DNA of 64,000 nucleotides from Pseudomonadaceae bacterium. Its GTDB lineage: Bacteria; Pseudomonadota; Gammaproteobacteria; Pseudomonadales; Pseudomonadaceae. The position numbers and the translations under genes are program-made. Below the pieces are notes generated by a model. It did not search any database and was not told the origin of the DNA. It saw nothing but the letters and a program-made list of their open reading frames with translations. The stretch spans positions 496,001 to 560,000 of the forward strand of contig CAAFUS010000010.1 in the NCBI GenBank assembly GCA_900766265.1, given 5' to 3'. This document shows, piece by piece, positions 1 through 8,305 of the stretch (within the stretch, counting starts at the first letter, position 1; each line of letters opens with the position of its first letter).

Positions 1-1072
1 TCAGCGGCTCGCGGCCGAAGAGTTCGCCGACCTGCTCGCGCACCCGGGGCACGCGGGTCGAACCGCCAACCATCACCACCGCACCGATTTCATCTAGCTC
101 GATGCCCGAGTCGCGTACCACGCGCCGGCAGGACTTGAGGCTGCGCGCGATCAGCGGATCGATCAGCGCATCGAATGCCTCGCGGCTGAGCACACCCTGC
201 CAACCGCCATAGGCGACATCCACCTGATCGACCTGACTCAAACGCTCCTTGGCGTCACAGGCCACCTTGAGCAGAGCGCGCTGGGCACCCGGATCGAGAT
301 CAGCCGAAAGACCGGCCTGCTGGAGAATCCACGCCGCCAGCGCATGATCGAAGTCATCGCCGCCTAGGGCAGTATCGCCGCCCGTGGCCAGTACCTCGAA
401 CACACCCTTGGACAGGCGAAGAATCGAGATATCGAAGGTGCCGCCACCGAGGTCGTAAATCGCCACGAGCCCCTCGGCCTGGCGGTCGAGCCCGTAGGCA
501 ACCGCCGCGGCGGTCGGCTCATTGAGCAGCCGCAGCACATTCAAGCCGGCCAGCCGCGCGGCATCCTTGGTGGCCTGCCGCTGCGCGTCGTCGAAGTACG
601 CCGGCACCGTGATGACCGCCCCGACGAGTTCTCCGCCCAGCGCCGCCTCGGCACGCTCGCGCAGGCTGCGCAGGATTTCGGCGGACACTTCGACCGGACT
701 CTTGGGCCCCTGCACGGTTTCGATAAAGGGCATTTGCGACTGCCCTTCGCTGAAGCGATAGGGAAGCTGCTCGCCCAGCTGGATGACATCCTTGATGCCG
801 CGTCCCATCAACCGCTTGACCGACAGGATGGTGTTGAGCGGGTCGCTCGCGGCGGCTGACTTGGCCTCCCGCCCCACGATGACCGACGCCTGCGTATAGC
901 GAACGGCAGACGGCAGGATGACGTCACCGTTTACATCGGGCAACGGCGCGGTGACTCCGCTGCGCAAGGCGGCGACGAGGGAATTGGTGGTGCCCAGGTC
1001 AATCCCGACCGCCAGGCGACGCTGGTGTGGCTGGGGGCTTTGCCCGGGTTCGGCTATCTGGAGTAAGGCCAT
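1..1072 (-). CDS. hscA: Fe-S cluster chaperone HscA (C-terminal part missing)
   Basis: Hsp70-family ATPase dedicated to Fe-S cluster transfer: with HscB it binds cluster-loaded IscU and promotes release to apo-proteins in the cytoplasm. About 357 N-terminal residues are present and the gene runs off the left edge. The ATPase-domain signature GIDLGTTNS is visible near residue 24, followed by the phosphate motif YDLGGGTFDIS and later VMVGGSTRVPRV. The start ATG at 1072 gives the usual short HscA leader (MALLQIAEPGQSP). It is the last visible gene of the isc operon, 42 bp after hscB. The substrate-binding domain and any downstream fdx or iscX lie outside the window. Confidence 0.95.
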   Translation of the reverse strand, partial: MALLQIAEPGQSPQPHQRRLAVGIDLGTTNSLVAALRSGVTAPLPDVNGDVILPSAVRYTQASVIVGREAKSAAASDPLNTILSVKRLMGRGIKDVIQLGEQLPYRFSEGQSQMPFIETVQGPKSPVEVSAEILRSLRERAEAALGGELVGAVITVPAYFDDAQRQATKDAARLAGLNVLRLLNEPTAAAVAYGLDRQAEGLVAIYDLGGGTFDISILRLSKGVFEVLATGGDTALGGDDFDHALAAWILQQAGLSADLDPGAQRALLKVACDAKERLSQVDQVDVAYGGWQGVLSREAFDALIDPLIARSLKSCRRVVRDSGIELDEIGAVVMVGGSTRVPRVREQVGELFGREPL

Positions 1073-1114
1073 GTCTGTCTGATATCGGGCGCGACGCCGA
1101 AGCGCAGCGCGAGG

Positions 1115-1636
1115 TTAATCGTCGAGGCGCTCTTCCAACTGGCGCACTTCATGGGACAGCTTGTCGAGAAACTGCATGCGACGCACCAGGCGCTCGGCCT
1201 CGTGGTGAGCCCGCTGGTCCTGCCAGCACCGGGCAAAGGCGTCGTTGAGCTGTTGCTGAGCACGCTTGAGGCGCGACTTGAACGCGGCAACCCCATCGAG
1301 GTCGGCACTGTCCTGCAGTTCCTCGAGTTCTTCGCGCCACTGCATCTGCTGCATCAGGAACTCTGGGTCCTGGACAGTCGCCTCGAGCGGCACGTCGTGA
1401 CCGCGCAGCGTCAGCAGGTAACGGGCTCGCCGGGTGGGGCTACGCAGCACCTGATATGCCTCGTTGAGATTGGCCGACTGCTCGATCGCCTGGCGCTGCT
1501 CGCGCTCACCGGCATCGGCGAAACGATCCGGATGGACCGTGCGAGCCAGCTCCCGGTAACGCGCCGAGAGCTTTTCCAGATCGAGTTCGAAGGCTGGCTG
1601 CAGGTCGAACAGCGCAAAATGACAGGGATTACCCAC
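1115..1636 (-). CDS. hscB: Fe-S cluster co-chaperone HscB
   Basis: J-domain co-chaperone (173 aa, normal family length) that delivers IscU to HscA and stimulates its ATPase. The J-domain occupies roughly residues 1-75, with the essential HPD tripeptide at residues 35-37 (RTVHPDRFA). The C-terminal helical part, with the EELEELQD stretch, forms the IscU-binding bundle. It lies 7 bp after iscA and 42 bp before hscA, in the same direction, so it is very likely co-transcribed from the iscR promoter. Confidence 0.95.
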   Translation of the reverse strand: MGNPCHFALFDLQPAFELDLEKLSARYRELARTVHPDRFADAGEREQRQAIEQSANLNEAYQVLRSPTRRARYLLTLRGHDVPLEATVQDPEFLMQQMQWREELEELQDSADLDGVAAFKSRLKRAQQQLNDAFARCWQDQRAHHEAERLVRRMQFLDKLSHEVRQLEERLDD

Positions 1637-1643
1637 AGCAACC

Positions 1644-1967
1644 TCAGATATTGAAGCTTTCGCCGCAACCGCATTCGCCGCGTACGTTCGGGTTATTGAA
1701 CTTGAAACCTTCGTTCAAGCCTTCGCGCACGAAATCGAGCTCGGTGCCGTCGAGATAGACCAGGCTCTTGGGATCGATGATGACCTTCACACCGTGGTTC
1801 TCGAATACCTTGTCCTCGGCAGCCGTCTCATCGACGAATTCCAGTACATAGGCCAGCCCCGAACAACCCGTGGTGCGCACACCGAGGCGAATGCCCTCGC
1901 CTCGCCCGCGCCCCTCAAGGGAGCGACGGATGTGCTGGGCCGCGGCGGGCGTCATGGTGATTGCCAT
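1644..1967 (-). CDS. iscA: A-type Fe-S carrier protein IscA
   Basis: Small cytoplasmic A-type carrier (107 aa) that accepts Fe-S clusters from IscU and passes them to apo-enzymes. The three conserved cysteines are present: C35 in TTGCSGLAY and C99/C101 in the C-terminal GECGCGES. The gene lies between iscU (11 bp upstream) and hscB (7 bp downstream) in the isc operon. A GAGGT-like ribosome-binding site precedes the start. Length and motifs match IscA rather than ErpA or SufA, and the operon position settles the name. Confidence 0.95.
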   Translation of the reverse strand: MAITMTPAAAQHIRRSLEGRGRGEGIRLGVRTTGCSGLAYVLEFVDETAAEDKVFENHGVKVIIDPKSLVYLDGTELDFVREGLNEGFKFNNPNVRGECGCGESFNI

Positions 1968-1978
1968 CTAGACCTCCT

Positions 1979-2365
1979 TCAGAGCAGCCCTTTCTTCTCG
2001 CGGTAATCGCGAACCGCCGCCTTGATCGCATCTTCGGCGAGCACCGAGCAATGGATCTTCACCGGCGGCAGCGCCAGTTCTTCGGCCAGCTGAGTGTTCT
2101 TGATGGTTTCGGCTTCTTCCAGCGTCTTGCCCTTCATCCACTCGGTGGCCAGGGAGCTGGACGCGATCGCCGAACCGCAGCCATAGGTTTTGAACTTGGC
2201 GTCCTCGATGATGCCCTGCTCGTTGACCTTGATCTGCAGCCGCATGACGTCGCCGCAAGCGGGCGCACCGACCATGCCGGTGCCGATGCTCGGATCCTCG
2301 GCGTCGAACTTGCCGACGTTGCGCGGGTTTTCGTAGTGGTCGATGACCTTTTCACTGTATGCCAT
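1979..2365 (-). CDS. iscU: Fe-S cluster scaffold IscU
   Basis: Scaffold on which IscS-derived sulfur and iron are assembled into a 2Fe-2S cluster. The protein is 128 aa with all three ligand cysteines: C37 (APACGDV), C63 (YGCGSA) and C106 (KIHCSVLA). The LPPVK motif recognised by HscA immediately precedes C106. It lies 45 bp downstream of iscS and 11 bp upstream of iscA in one transcription unit. Nothing unusual was seen. Confidence 0.97.
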   Translation of the reverse strand: MAYSEKVIDHYENPRNVGKFDAEDPSIGTGMVGAPACGDVMRLQIKVNEQGIIEDAKFKTYGCGSAIASSSLATEWMKGKTLEEAETIKNTQLAEELALPPVKIHCSVLAEDAIKAAVRDYREKKGLL

Positions 2366-2410
2366 GGTGCAATCCTCTCTAATTCAGGCGATGCGGCTTC
2401 GCGACAACGA

Positions 2411-3625
2411 TCAGTGGGCTTGCCACTCGACCTTGGAAATGTCGACGCCGTCTTTGAACATGTCCCACAGGGGTGAAAGCTCGCGCAGCTTGTTCACCGC
2501 CTCGCTGATCTTCTGCGCGGCGTAATCGACTTCTTCCTCGGTGGTGAAACGACCGAAGGTGAAGCGGATCGAGCTGTGCGCCAGTTCGTCGTTGCGTCCC
2601 AGCGCACGCAGCACGTAGGACGGCTCCAGGGAAGCCGAGGTGCAGGCCGAGCCGGACGAAACCGCCAGGTCCTTGAGCGCCATGATCAGCGACTCGCCTT
2701 CCACATAGTTGAAGCTCAGGTTCAGGTTGTGCGGAACACGGGCGGTCATGCTGCCGTTGACGTACAGCTCTTCGAGGTGCTCGACCTGCTTGAAGAAGCG
2801 ATCGCGCAACGCGCGGATGCGCTCGTTTTCCTCGGCCATTTCCAGTTTGGCGAGGCGGAAGGCTTCACCCATGCCGACCAGCTGATGGGTCGCCAGGGTA
2901 CCGGAACGCATGCCCCGCTCGTGGCCGCCACCATGCATCTGCGCTTCGATGCGCACGCGCGGCTTGCGGCGGACGTAGAGCGCACCAACGCCCTTGGGGC
3001 CGTAGGTCTTGTGCGCCGAGAACGACATCAGGTCGACCTTCATCTTTTCCAGGTCGATCTCGACCTTGCCGGTCGACTGCGCGGCGTCCACATGGAACAG
3101 CACGCCCTTCGAGCGCGTCAGTTCGCCGATCGCGGTGATGTCATTGATGGTGCCGATCTCGTTGTTGACGTGCATCACCGAGACCAGAATGGTGTCCTCG
3201 CGCAGCGCCGCCTCGACCATGGCCGGGGTAACGATGCCGTCTTCGCCGGGCTCGAGATAGGTCACTTCGAAGCCTTCGCGCTCGAGCTGACGGGCCGTAT
3301 CCAGAACCGCCTTGTGCTCGATCTTAGTGGTGACGATATGCTTGCCCTTGGAGGCATAGAAGTGCGCGACACCCTTGATCGCCAGGTTGTCGGACTCGGT
3401 GGCGCCGGAGGTCCAGACGATCTCGCGCGGGTCGGCGTTGACCAGGTCGGCCACCTGCCGACGGGCATTCTCGGCGGCTTCCTCGGCGCGCCAGCCGAAG
3501 GCGTGGGAACGCGAGGCCGGATTACCGAAATTGCCTTCGTGGGTCAGGCATTCGATCATCTTTTCAGCGACGCGCGGATCTACCGGGGTGGTAGCGGAAT
3601 AGTCGAGATAAATCGGTAATTTCAT
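2411..3625 (-). CDS. iscS: Cysteine desulfurase IscS
   Basis: PLP enzyme that removes sulfur from L-cysteine and passes the persulfide to IscU, TusA and other acceptors. At 404 aa it has the family length. The PLP lysine is K206 in SAHKTYGPKG, and the persulfide-forming cysteine is C328 in SSGSACTSA, the same numbering as the E. coli enzyme. The N-terminus MKLPIYLDYSATTPVD is typical. It follows iscR by 29 bp and is the first enzyme gene of the operon. It probably also supplies sulfur for thio-tRNA synthesis and for molybdenum-cofactor sulfuration. Confidence 0.97.
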   Translation of the reverse strand: MKLPIYLDYSATTPVDPRVAEKMIECLTHEGNFGNPASRSHAFGWRAEEAAENARRQVADLVNADPREIVWTSGATESDNLAIKGVAHFYASKGKHIVTTKIEHKAVLDTARQLEREGFEVTYLEPGEDGIVTPAMVEAALREDTILVSVMHVNNEIGTINDITAIGELTRSKGVLFHVDAAQSTGKVEIDLEKMKVDLMSFSAHKTYGPKGVGALYVRRKPRVRIEAQMHGGGHERGMRSGTLATHQLVGMGEAFRLAKLEMAEENERIRALRDRFFKQVEHLEELYVNGSMTARVPHNLNLSFNYVEGESLIMALKDLAVSSGSACTSASLEPSYVLRALGRNDELAHSSIRFTFGRFTTEEEVDYAAQKISEAVNKLRELSPLWDMFKDGVDISKVEWQAH

Positions 3626-3654
3626 CAGGTGCTCCTATCAGGCGGTCGCCCGTC

Positions 3655-4146
3655 TCACTCGATGGCGGACGTTTCGATCTTGTCCAGTTGCGGTGCATGG
3701 CCGTTCGCGCGGCGCAGGTCCTGGCGCATGGCGACTTCCTGCACCTCTCGGCGCTGCACGAGGTCTGCCAGGCTGATACCACTGAGAAACTCGTGGATCT
3801 GCTGGCTCAGATCGCACCACAAATGGTGGGTCAGGCAGGTATCGCCGGAATGACAATCGCCGAGCCCCTGACAGCGGGTAGCGTCGACGGATTCGTTGAC
3901 TGCATCGATGACTTCCGCCACCTGGATGCCGGACATCGCTCGGGACAACTGATAGCCGCCCCCCGGCCCTCTCACACTGGTGACCAGACTGCCTCGACGC
4001 AGCTTGGCGAATAGTTGTTCGAGATAGGACAGGGAAATACCCTGCCGCTCGGAGATGTCGGCCAGCGAAACCGGCCCGCGCTGGGCATGCAGCGCCAGAT
4101 CGAGCATCGCGGTTACGGCATAGCGGCCTTTAGTAGTCAATCGCAT
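3655..4146 (-). CDS. iscR: Fe-S cluster-responsive regulator IscR
   Basis: Rrf2-family winged-helix regulator (163 aa) that senses Fe-S status; the 2Fe-2S form represses the isc operon. The helix-turn-helix covers roughly residues 1-60. The cluster ligands are C92, C98, C104 and H107 (RCQGLGDCHSGDTCLTHH). I chose the ATG at 4146 (MRLTTKGRYAV). An upstream in-frame ATG at 4173 lies only about 7 bp from the predicted -10 box, so it would be leaderless or untranscribed. The first gene of the operon, directly downstream of an IscR-type operator. Confidence 0.96.
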   Translation of the reverse strand: MRLTTKGRYAVTAMLDLALHAQRGPVSLADISERQGISLSYLEQLFAKLRRGSLVTSVRGPGGGYQLSRAMSGIQVAEVIDAVNESVDATRCQGLGDCHSGDTCLTHHLWCDLSQQIHEFLSGISLADLVQRREVQEVAMRQDLRRANGHAPQLDKIETSAIE

Positions 4147-4179
4147 CGGCTTGCACCAAAGCATCACGGTCATGGTGCA

Positions 4180-4212
4180 ATTATGCTATTTCCGAGTATT
4201 TATATCAACTAT
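4180..4212 (-). promoter_or_regulatory. isc operon promoter with IscR type-1-like operator
   Basis: On the minus strand a -35 box TTGATA (4203-4208) and a -10 box CATAAT (4180-4185) are separated by exactly 17 bp. A 25-bp segment at 4188-4212 overlaps the spacer and the -35 box and matches the IscR type-1 consensus at about 19 of 25 positions, with the ATAGTTGA and TCGG half-sites intact. This is the arrangement expected for negative autoregulation by holo-IscR. Confidence 0.75.
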
Positions 4213-4281
4213 AAGACCTATTGAATTACTCGGTCTTTCTCAACTGATGCCGAAGGGGACCGACAGCCGCGCCATGATACA

Positions 4282-5058
4282 TCAAGCCTTGCTGCCTGAT
4301 CCCTGATCCTTCACTTCGGCGAAATCTTCCTCGCGCAAGGCCGGCAGCTCTTTAGCGCAATAGTCGCTGCCAAGGGCCTTCAAAGCGCCGCACATACCCT
4401 CCAGCCGCTCCTCCACCGCCTGGACATGATCCAGCAGCTGACCGATCGCCCGCGCGACCGGGTCGGGCATGTCCTGAGTGACCCCATAGGCATCGAATCC
4501 GATTTTCTCGGCAATCGCCTTGCGACGCGCCTCCTGCTCATCGTCGGATTTGACGATGATGCGCCCGGGAATGCCGACCGCCGTCGCACCCGCCGGCACC
4601 GCCTTGGTGACCACCGCGTTGGAGCCAATCTTCGCCCCGGCACCCACGGTAAAGGGACCTAGCACCTTGGCACCGGCACCAACCACGACACCATCCTCCA
4701 GCGTGGGATGACGCTTGCCCTTGTTCCAGCTCGTGCCGCCAAGGGTCACGCCCTGGTAAATGGTCACGTCATTGCCGATCTCTGCCGTCTCGCCGATAAC
4801 GATGCCCAGACCGTGATCGATGAAGAATCGCCGGCCGATACGAGCGCCCGGATGAATCTCGATACCGGTCAACCAACGCCCAAGATTGGAGAACATCCGC
4901 CCTAGCCACTTGAAGCCGTTGCTCCAAAGCCAGTGCGCCAGACGGTGGATCCAGATCGCGTGCAACCCGGGGTAGCAGGTCAGCACCTCGAAGGCGTTGC
5001 GCGCCGCCGGATCGCGATGGAATACGCTCTGGATGTCTTCGCGCATGCGTTCGAACAT
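4282..5058 (-). CDS. cysE: Serine O-acetyltransferase
   Basis: Acetylates L-serine with acetyl-CoA, the committed step of cysteine synthesis, here directly upstream of the cysteine-consuming isc operon. About 258 aa. The N-terminal helical SATase domain is followed by left-handed beta-helix hexapeptide repeats (HPGARIGRRFFID, GVTLGGTSWNKGKRHP, VVGAGAKVLGPF). The catalytic-site H/D motif FIDHGLG is present. The ATG at 5058 shares one base with the trmJ stop codon; a TTG one codon earlier is the alternative. The C-terminus is longer than the minimal CysE, typical of pseudomonads. Confidence 0.93.
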   Translation of the reverse strand: MFERMREDIQSVFHRDPAARNAFEVLTCYPGLHAIWIHRLAHWLWSNGFKWLGRMFSNLGRWLTGIEIHPGARIGRRFFIDHGLGIVIGETAEIGNDVTIYQGVTLGGTSWNKGKRHPTLEDGVVVGAGAKVLGPFTVGAGAKIGSNAVVTKAVPAGATAVGIPGRIIVKSDDEQEARRKAIAEKIGFDAYGVTQDMPDPVARAIGQLLDHVQAVEERLEGMCGALKALGSDYCAKELPALREEDFAEVKDQGSGSKA

Positions 5059-5831
5059 CAATCTTTTCTCCGCTTGTGGGGTTCGCCGCGGGCAGCCTTC
5101 TGCGTCTCGGTGAGAATGCCCCGCAGGATGTTCATTTCAAGCTTCGTGATGCCGCTGCGGCCATAGAGCCGGCGCAACCGCGGCATCAGGTGGCGCGGCT
5201 TTTCCGGATCGAGAAAGCCGATCTCCACCAAGGTCTGCTCCAGATGCCCGTAATAGAGCTCGAGCTCCTCGCTGGTCACCGGCTTTGTGTCGAGAATTGC
5301 CGTCGTCTCCAGCTTCTCCATCTTGGTCGGCTGCCCCTGGGCCGCCAACCAGGCCATACGGACCTCATAGGCCAGCACCTGGACGGCCGCCGCGAGGTTG
5401 AGCGACGCGAAATCCGGGTCCGACGGGATGTGCACATGGTACTGACAGCGCTGCAGCTCTTCATTGGTCAGTCCGGCGTACTCGCGACCGAACACCAGGG
5501 CCACCTCGCCACCCGCCGCGACCTGATCGAGACAGAGCGATGCACATTCACGCGGATCGACCAGCGGCCAGGGTATGCGACGATCCCGGGCGCTCGTGCC
5601 GAGAGCAACGGTGCAGCCCACCAGCGCCTCCTCCAGCGTCCCGACCACCTGAGCGGCATCCAGGATATCGGTCGCGCCCGAGGCACGGGCGATCGCGTCC
5701 GAGCTGGGGAAGTCCATCGGATCGACCAGGACCAGCTTGCTCAGCCCCATGTTTTTCATGGCGCGGGCAGCGCCACCGATGTTGCCCGGGTGACTGGTAT
5801 TGACCAGTACCACACGTATATTGCCAAGCAA
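5058..5831 (-). CDS. trmJ: tRNA (cytidine/uridine-32-2'-O)-methyltransferase TrmJ
   Basis: SPOUT-class methyltransferase that 2'-O-methylates position 32 of several tRNAs using S-adenosylmethionine. The N-terminal motif IRVVLVNTSHPGNIGG and the knot motifs ALVFGREYAGLTNEE and HIPSDPDFASLNLA are typical. About 257 aa. No ATG precedes the conserved IRVVLV start at a sensible distance, so a TTG at 5831 is proposed; an in-frame start at 5912 would add about 27 unconserved residues. Overlaps cysE by one base (translational coupling) and is divergent from suhB. Confidence 0.9.
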   Translation of the reverse strand: MLGNIRVVLVNTSHPGNIGGAARAMKNMGLSKLVLVDPMDFPSSDAIARASGATDILDAAQVVGTLEEALVGCTVALGTSARDRRIPWPLVDPRECASLCLDQVAAGGEVALVFGREYAGLTNEELQRCQYHVHIPSDPDFASLNLAAAVQVLAYEVRMAWLAAQGQPTKMEKLETTAILDTKPVTSEELELYYGHLEQTLVEIGFLDPEKPRHLMPRLRRLYGRSGITKLEMNILRGILTETQKAARGEPHKRRKD

Positions 5832-5983
5832 GTGCAAAGTCTCGAAGCAAAAAAGAAACGAAAGCTTACAGGAACGCCGTCGGCCTGTGCCACGAACCCG
5901 ATCCGCTGCCACAGCCAGGCTTCATGAATCAACGCTTTCTGCTAGAATTGCCGGCTTTCTTTGACGACCAGGTAAACACATCC

Positions 5984-6799
5984 ATGCAGCCCATGCTGAA
6001 TATCGCGCTGCGCGCCGCCCGCGGCGCCGGCGAACTGATTCTTCGTTCCATCGAGCGCCTGGACGTGATCTCGGTCAACGAGAAAGAAGCGAAGGACTAC
6101 GTCACTGAAATCGACCGCGCCGCGGAGCAGAGCATCGTCAACGCGCTGCGCAAAGCCTATCCGAACCATGGCATCCTCGGCGAAGAAAGCGGCCTGAGCG
6201 AAGGCAGCGGCGAAGGCACCGACTATCTCTGGATCATCGACCCGCTCGACGGCACTACCAACTTCGTGCGGGGCGTGCCGCACTTCGCGGTGAGCATCGC
6301 CTGCAAGTATCGCGGGCGCCTGGAGCACGCCGTGGTGCTCGATCCGATCCGCCAGGAGGAATTCACCGCCAGCCGCGGCCGCGGCGCAGCACTCAACGGC
6401 CGTCGCCTGCGCGTGAGCAGCCGCAAGAGCCTCGAAGGCGCCTTGCTCGGCACCGGCTTCCCCTTCCGCGACGGACAGCTGGACAACCTCGACAGCTACC
6501 TGAACATGTTCCGCAGCCTGGTGGGCCAGACCGCCGGCCTGCGCCGCGCCGGCGCAGCGAGCCTGGACCTGGCCTATGTCGCCGCCGGTCGCTACGACGC
6601 GTTCTGGGAGTTCGGCCTGTCGGAATGGGACATGGCGGCGGGCGCCCTGCTCATCCAGGAAGCTGGCGGCCTGGTCAGCGACTTCAACGGAGGCCACGAC
6701 TTCCTCGAGAAAGGCCAGATCGTCGCGGGCAACACCAAGTGCTTCAAAGCCGTTCTGACGGCTATCCAGCCGCACCTGACGCCGTCGCTCAAACGCTAA
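5984..6799 (+). CDS. suhB: Inositol-1-monophosphatase SuhB
   Basis: Mg-dependent inositol monophosphatase family protein (271 aa). In gammaproteobacteria SuhB also joins the rRNA antitermination complex. The metal-binding motifs are intact: GEESG near residue 66, WIIDPLDGTTNFVRG near residues 83-97, and the C-terminal SEWDMAAGALL. The start MQPMLNIALRAARGAGE at 5984 is the conserved family start; a longer in-frame beginning at 5924 adds 20 residues that do not look conserved. Followed at once by a strong bidirectional terminator. Confidence 0.95.
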   Translation: MQPMLNIALRAARGAGELILRSIERLDVISVNEKEAKDYVTEIDRAAEQSIVNALRKAYPNHGILGEESGLSEGSGEGTDYLWIIDPLDGTTNFVRGVPHFAVSIACKYRGRLEHAVVLDPIRQEEFTASRGRGAALNGRRLRVSSRKSLEGALLGTGFPFRDGQLDNLDSYLNMFRSLVGQTAGLRRAGAASLDLAYVAAGRYDAFWEFGLSEWDMAAGALLIQEAGGLVSDFNGGHDFLEKGQIVAGNTKCFKAVLTAIQPHLTPSLKR

Positions 6800-6812
6800 G
6801 ACAAGCGACAAG

Positions 6813-6850
6813 CCAATAAAAAGCCCCGGCATGCCGGGGCTTTTTATTGG
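6813..6850. terminator. Bidirectional rho-independent terminator
   Basis: Perfect inverted repeat with core AAGCCCCGGC / GCCGGGGCTT, flanked by A- and T-runs that extend the stem to AATAAAAAG and CTTTTTATT. It ends suhB on the plus strand and can stop minus-strand transcription from the FKBP gene. Confidence 0.9.
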
Positions 6851-6874
6851 ACGAAATCGATCGCCAGAAATGTA

Positions 6875-6896
6875 GCGCCCCGCATAAGCGGGGCGC
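6875..6896. terminator. GC-rich hairpin downstream of the FKBP gene
   Basis: Stem GCGCCCCGC / GCGGGGCGC (9 bp, no mismatch) with loop ATAA. It lies 18 bp past the stop codon of the minus-strand FKBP gene and has no T-run of its own. It may stabilise the 3' end or work together with the terminator at 6813-6850. Confidence 0.5.
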
Positions 6897-6913
6897 CAAG
6901 CGATGCCGGGAGA

Positions 6914-7660
6914 TTACTGCGCGGCAGGCGCCTCTTCTTCCGAATCGGCCGGCTCGTCGCCTTCCTGACCCTGAATGCCGAGCAGTTCCAGATCGAACAC
7001 CAGCACTGAATTGGCAGGAATCATCGGGCTCGGGCTCTGCTCGCCATAGGCCAGCTCGCTAGGAATGTAGAGCTTGTATTTCTCGCCGACATGCATCAGC
7101 TGCAGGCCTTCGACCCAACCCGGAATCACGCCTCCGACCGGCAGATCGATCGGGCTGCCGCGCTTGATCGAGGAGTCGAACACGGTGCCGTCGGTCAGGC
7201 GACCTTCGTAATGCACGGTGACCACGTCGTCAGCGGTCGGCTGCGGACCTTCGGCCTTCTCCACCACCTCGTACTGCAAGCCGGACTCGGTGGTGATCAC
7301 GCCGTCGCGCTTGCCGTTCTCCTCGAGGAACTTGCGACCCGCCTCGGCAGCCTCCTTGTTCATGGCAGCCATGCGCTCTTCCGCGCGCGTCTGCAGGTAG
7401 GTAAAGGCCTCCATCAGCTCCTCGTCGGTGATGCGCTGCTCCTTCTTGGCGATGGCGTCTTCGATGCCCTGGGCAACGGCCTTGGAATCGAGATCATCCA
7501 TGCCCTCCTGCGAAAGGCTCTTGCCCATGTTCAGACCGATCCCGTAGGAAGCCTTCTGCGCGGGAGTGTCCAGTTTGACACTGGTCTGGGAATCGCAGCC
7601 GGCCAGTACCAGACCGACTAGAGCGACCGCAGGCGCCAAACGATGATGTCTCAACTTCAT
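6914..7660 (-). CDS. FKBP-type peptidyl-prolyl isomerase lipoprotein (FkpA/Mip type)
   Basis: Envelope proline isomerase and chaperone (248 aa). A lipoprotein signal peptide ends in the lipobox LVLAGC, so Cys22 should be lipidated. An N-terminal dimerisation domain (about residues 30-130, SYGIGLNMGKSL motif, then a long helix) is followed by a C-terminal FKBP domain (about 140-230) with VTVHYEGRLTDGTVFDSS and VIPGWVEGLQLM. An acidic, Glu-rich tail closes the protein. The layout matches FkpA, FklB and Mip; which exact paralogue it is cannot be settled here. Downstream of the tRNA pair on the same strand. Confidence 0.9.
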   Translation of the reverse strand: MKLRHHRLAPAVALVGLVLAGCDSQTSVKLDTPAQKASYGIGLNMGKSLSQEGMDDLDSKAVAQGIEDAIAKKEQRITDEELMEAFTYLQTRAEERMAAMNKEAAEAGRKFLEENGKRDGVITTESGLQYEVVEKAEGPQPTADDVVTVHYEGRLTDGTVFDSSIKRGSPIDLPVGGVIPGWVEGLQLMHVGEKYKLYIPSELAYGEQSPSPMIPANSVLVFDLELLGIQGQEGDEPADSEEEAPAAQ

Positions 7661-7860
7661 GCTGTTTCCTTATTACGCTGGAGGGACGCGCCCTTAAAGG
7701 TTTCGAGCTTAGCAGCCGTTCCGGAACAATGGCTACCGCACGCTGCGCCCGGAAGCGTAAAGACATTGCAAAGAAAGCGAAGTGCGGCAGCGCGCGAAAT
7801 AAAACATCCCGCACAGGGCGAACAGCACGAAATCGAGGGGAACAGGAAGGACTGAAACGA

Positions 7861-7883
7861 AAAAAGCGGCCATTGGCCGCTTT
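7861..7883 (-). terminator. Terminator downstream of the tRNA-Val/tRNA-Asp pair
   Basis: Palindrome AAAGCGGCCA / TGGCCGCTTT with, on the minus strand, a following T-run (complement of the A-run at 7858-7865). About 40 bp past the 3' end of tRNA-Asp, it probably ends the tRNA transcript. Confidence 0.75.
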
Positions 7884-7924
7884 ATTGTTGCCTCCGGGCG
7901 TTCAGTGGACCCAGGAAGCCAATG

Positions 7925-8001
7925 TGGCGCAGCGGACGGGACTCGAACCCGCGACCCCCGGCGTGACAGGCCGGTATTCTAACCGACTGAACTACCGCTG
8001 C
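7925..8001 (-). tRNA. tRNA-Asp (GTC)
   Basis: 77-nt cloverleaf with acceptor stem GCAGCGG / CCGCTGC, D-arm TAGTTCAGTCGGTTA, anticodon GTC in loop CTGTCAC, T-arm GGGTTCGAGTCCC, discriminator G and encoded CCA. Paired with tRNA-Val 14 bp upstream. Confidence 0.97.
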
Positions 8002-8015
8002 GCGTAACCTCAAGA

Positions 8016-8091
8016 TGGTGGGTGATGACGGGATCGAACCGCCGACCCTCTGCTTGTAAGGCAGATGCTCTCCCAGCTGAGCTAATCACCC
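8016..8091 (-). tRNA. tRNA-Val (TAC)
   Basis: 76-nt cloverleaf with acceptor stem GGGTGAT / ATCACCC, D-arm TAGCTCAGCTGGGAGAGCA, anticodon TAC in loop CTTACAA, T-arm GCGGTTCGATCCCGT and encoded CCA. First gene of the two-tRNA unit. Confidence 0.97.
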
Positions 8092-8305
8092 TTCACTCTC
8101 GAAGTGGGGCGCATTCTAGAGAGCCTTCTTGACCTTGGCAAGCCCCAGATGAAAAAAAATTTTCAGAAGTTCCAAAGACTTAGGAAACGTACCTTTATCT
8201 AAGGAGCGAAACAGGGATTCATCGGCTTTGAAGGACACCAGGGTTGGCCTATGCCGCCCCGATAGCAATAATGCGCGCTTTGCTTTCTCCGGAGTTTCCC
8301 AAGCC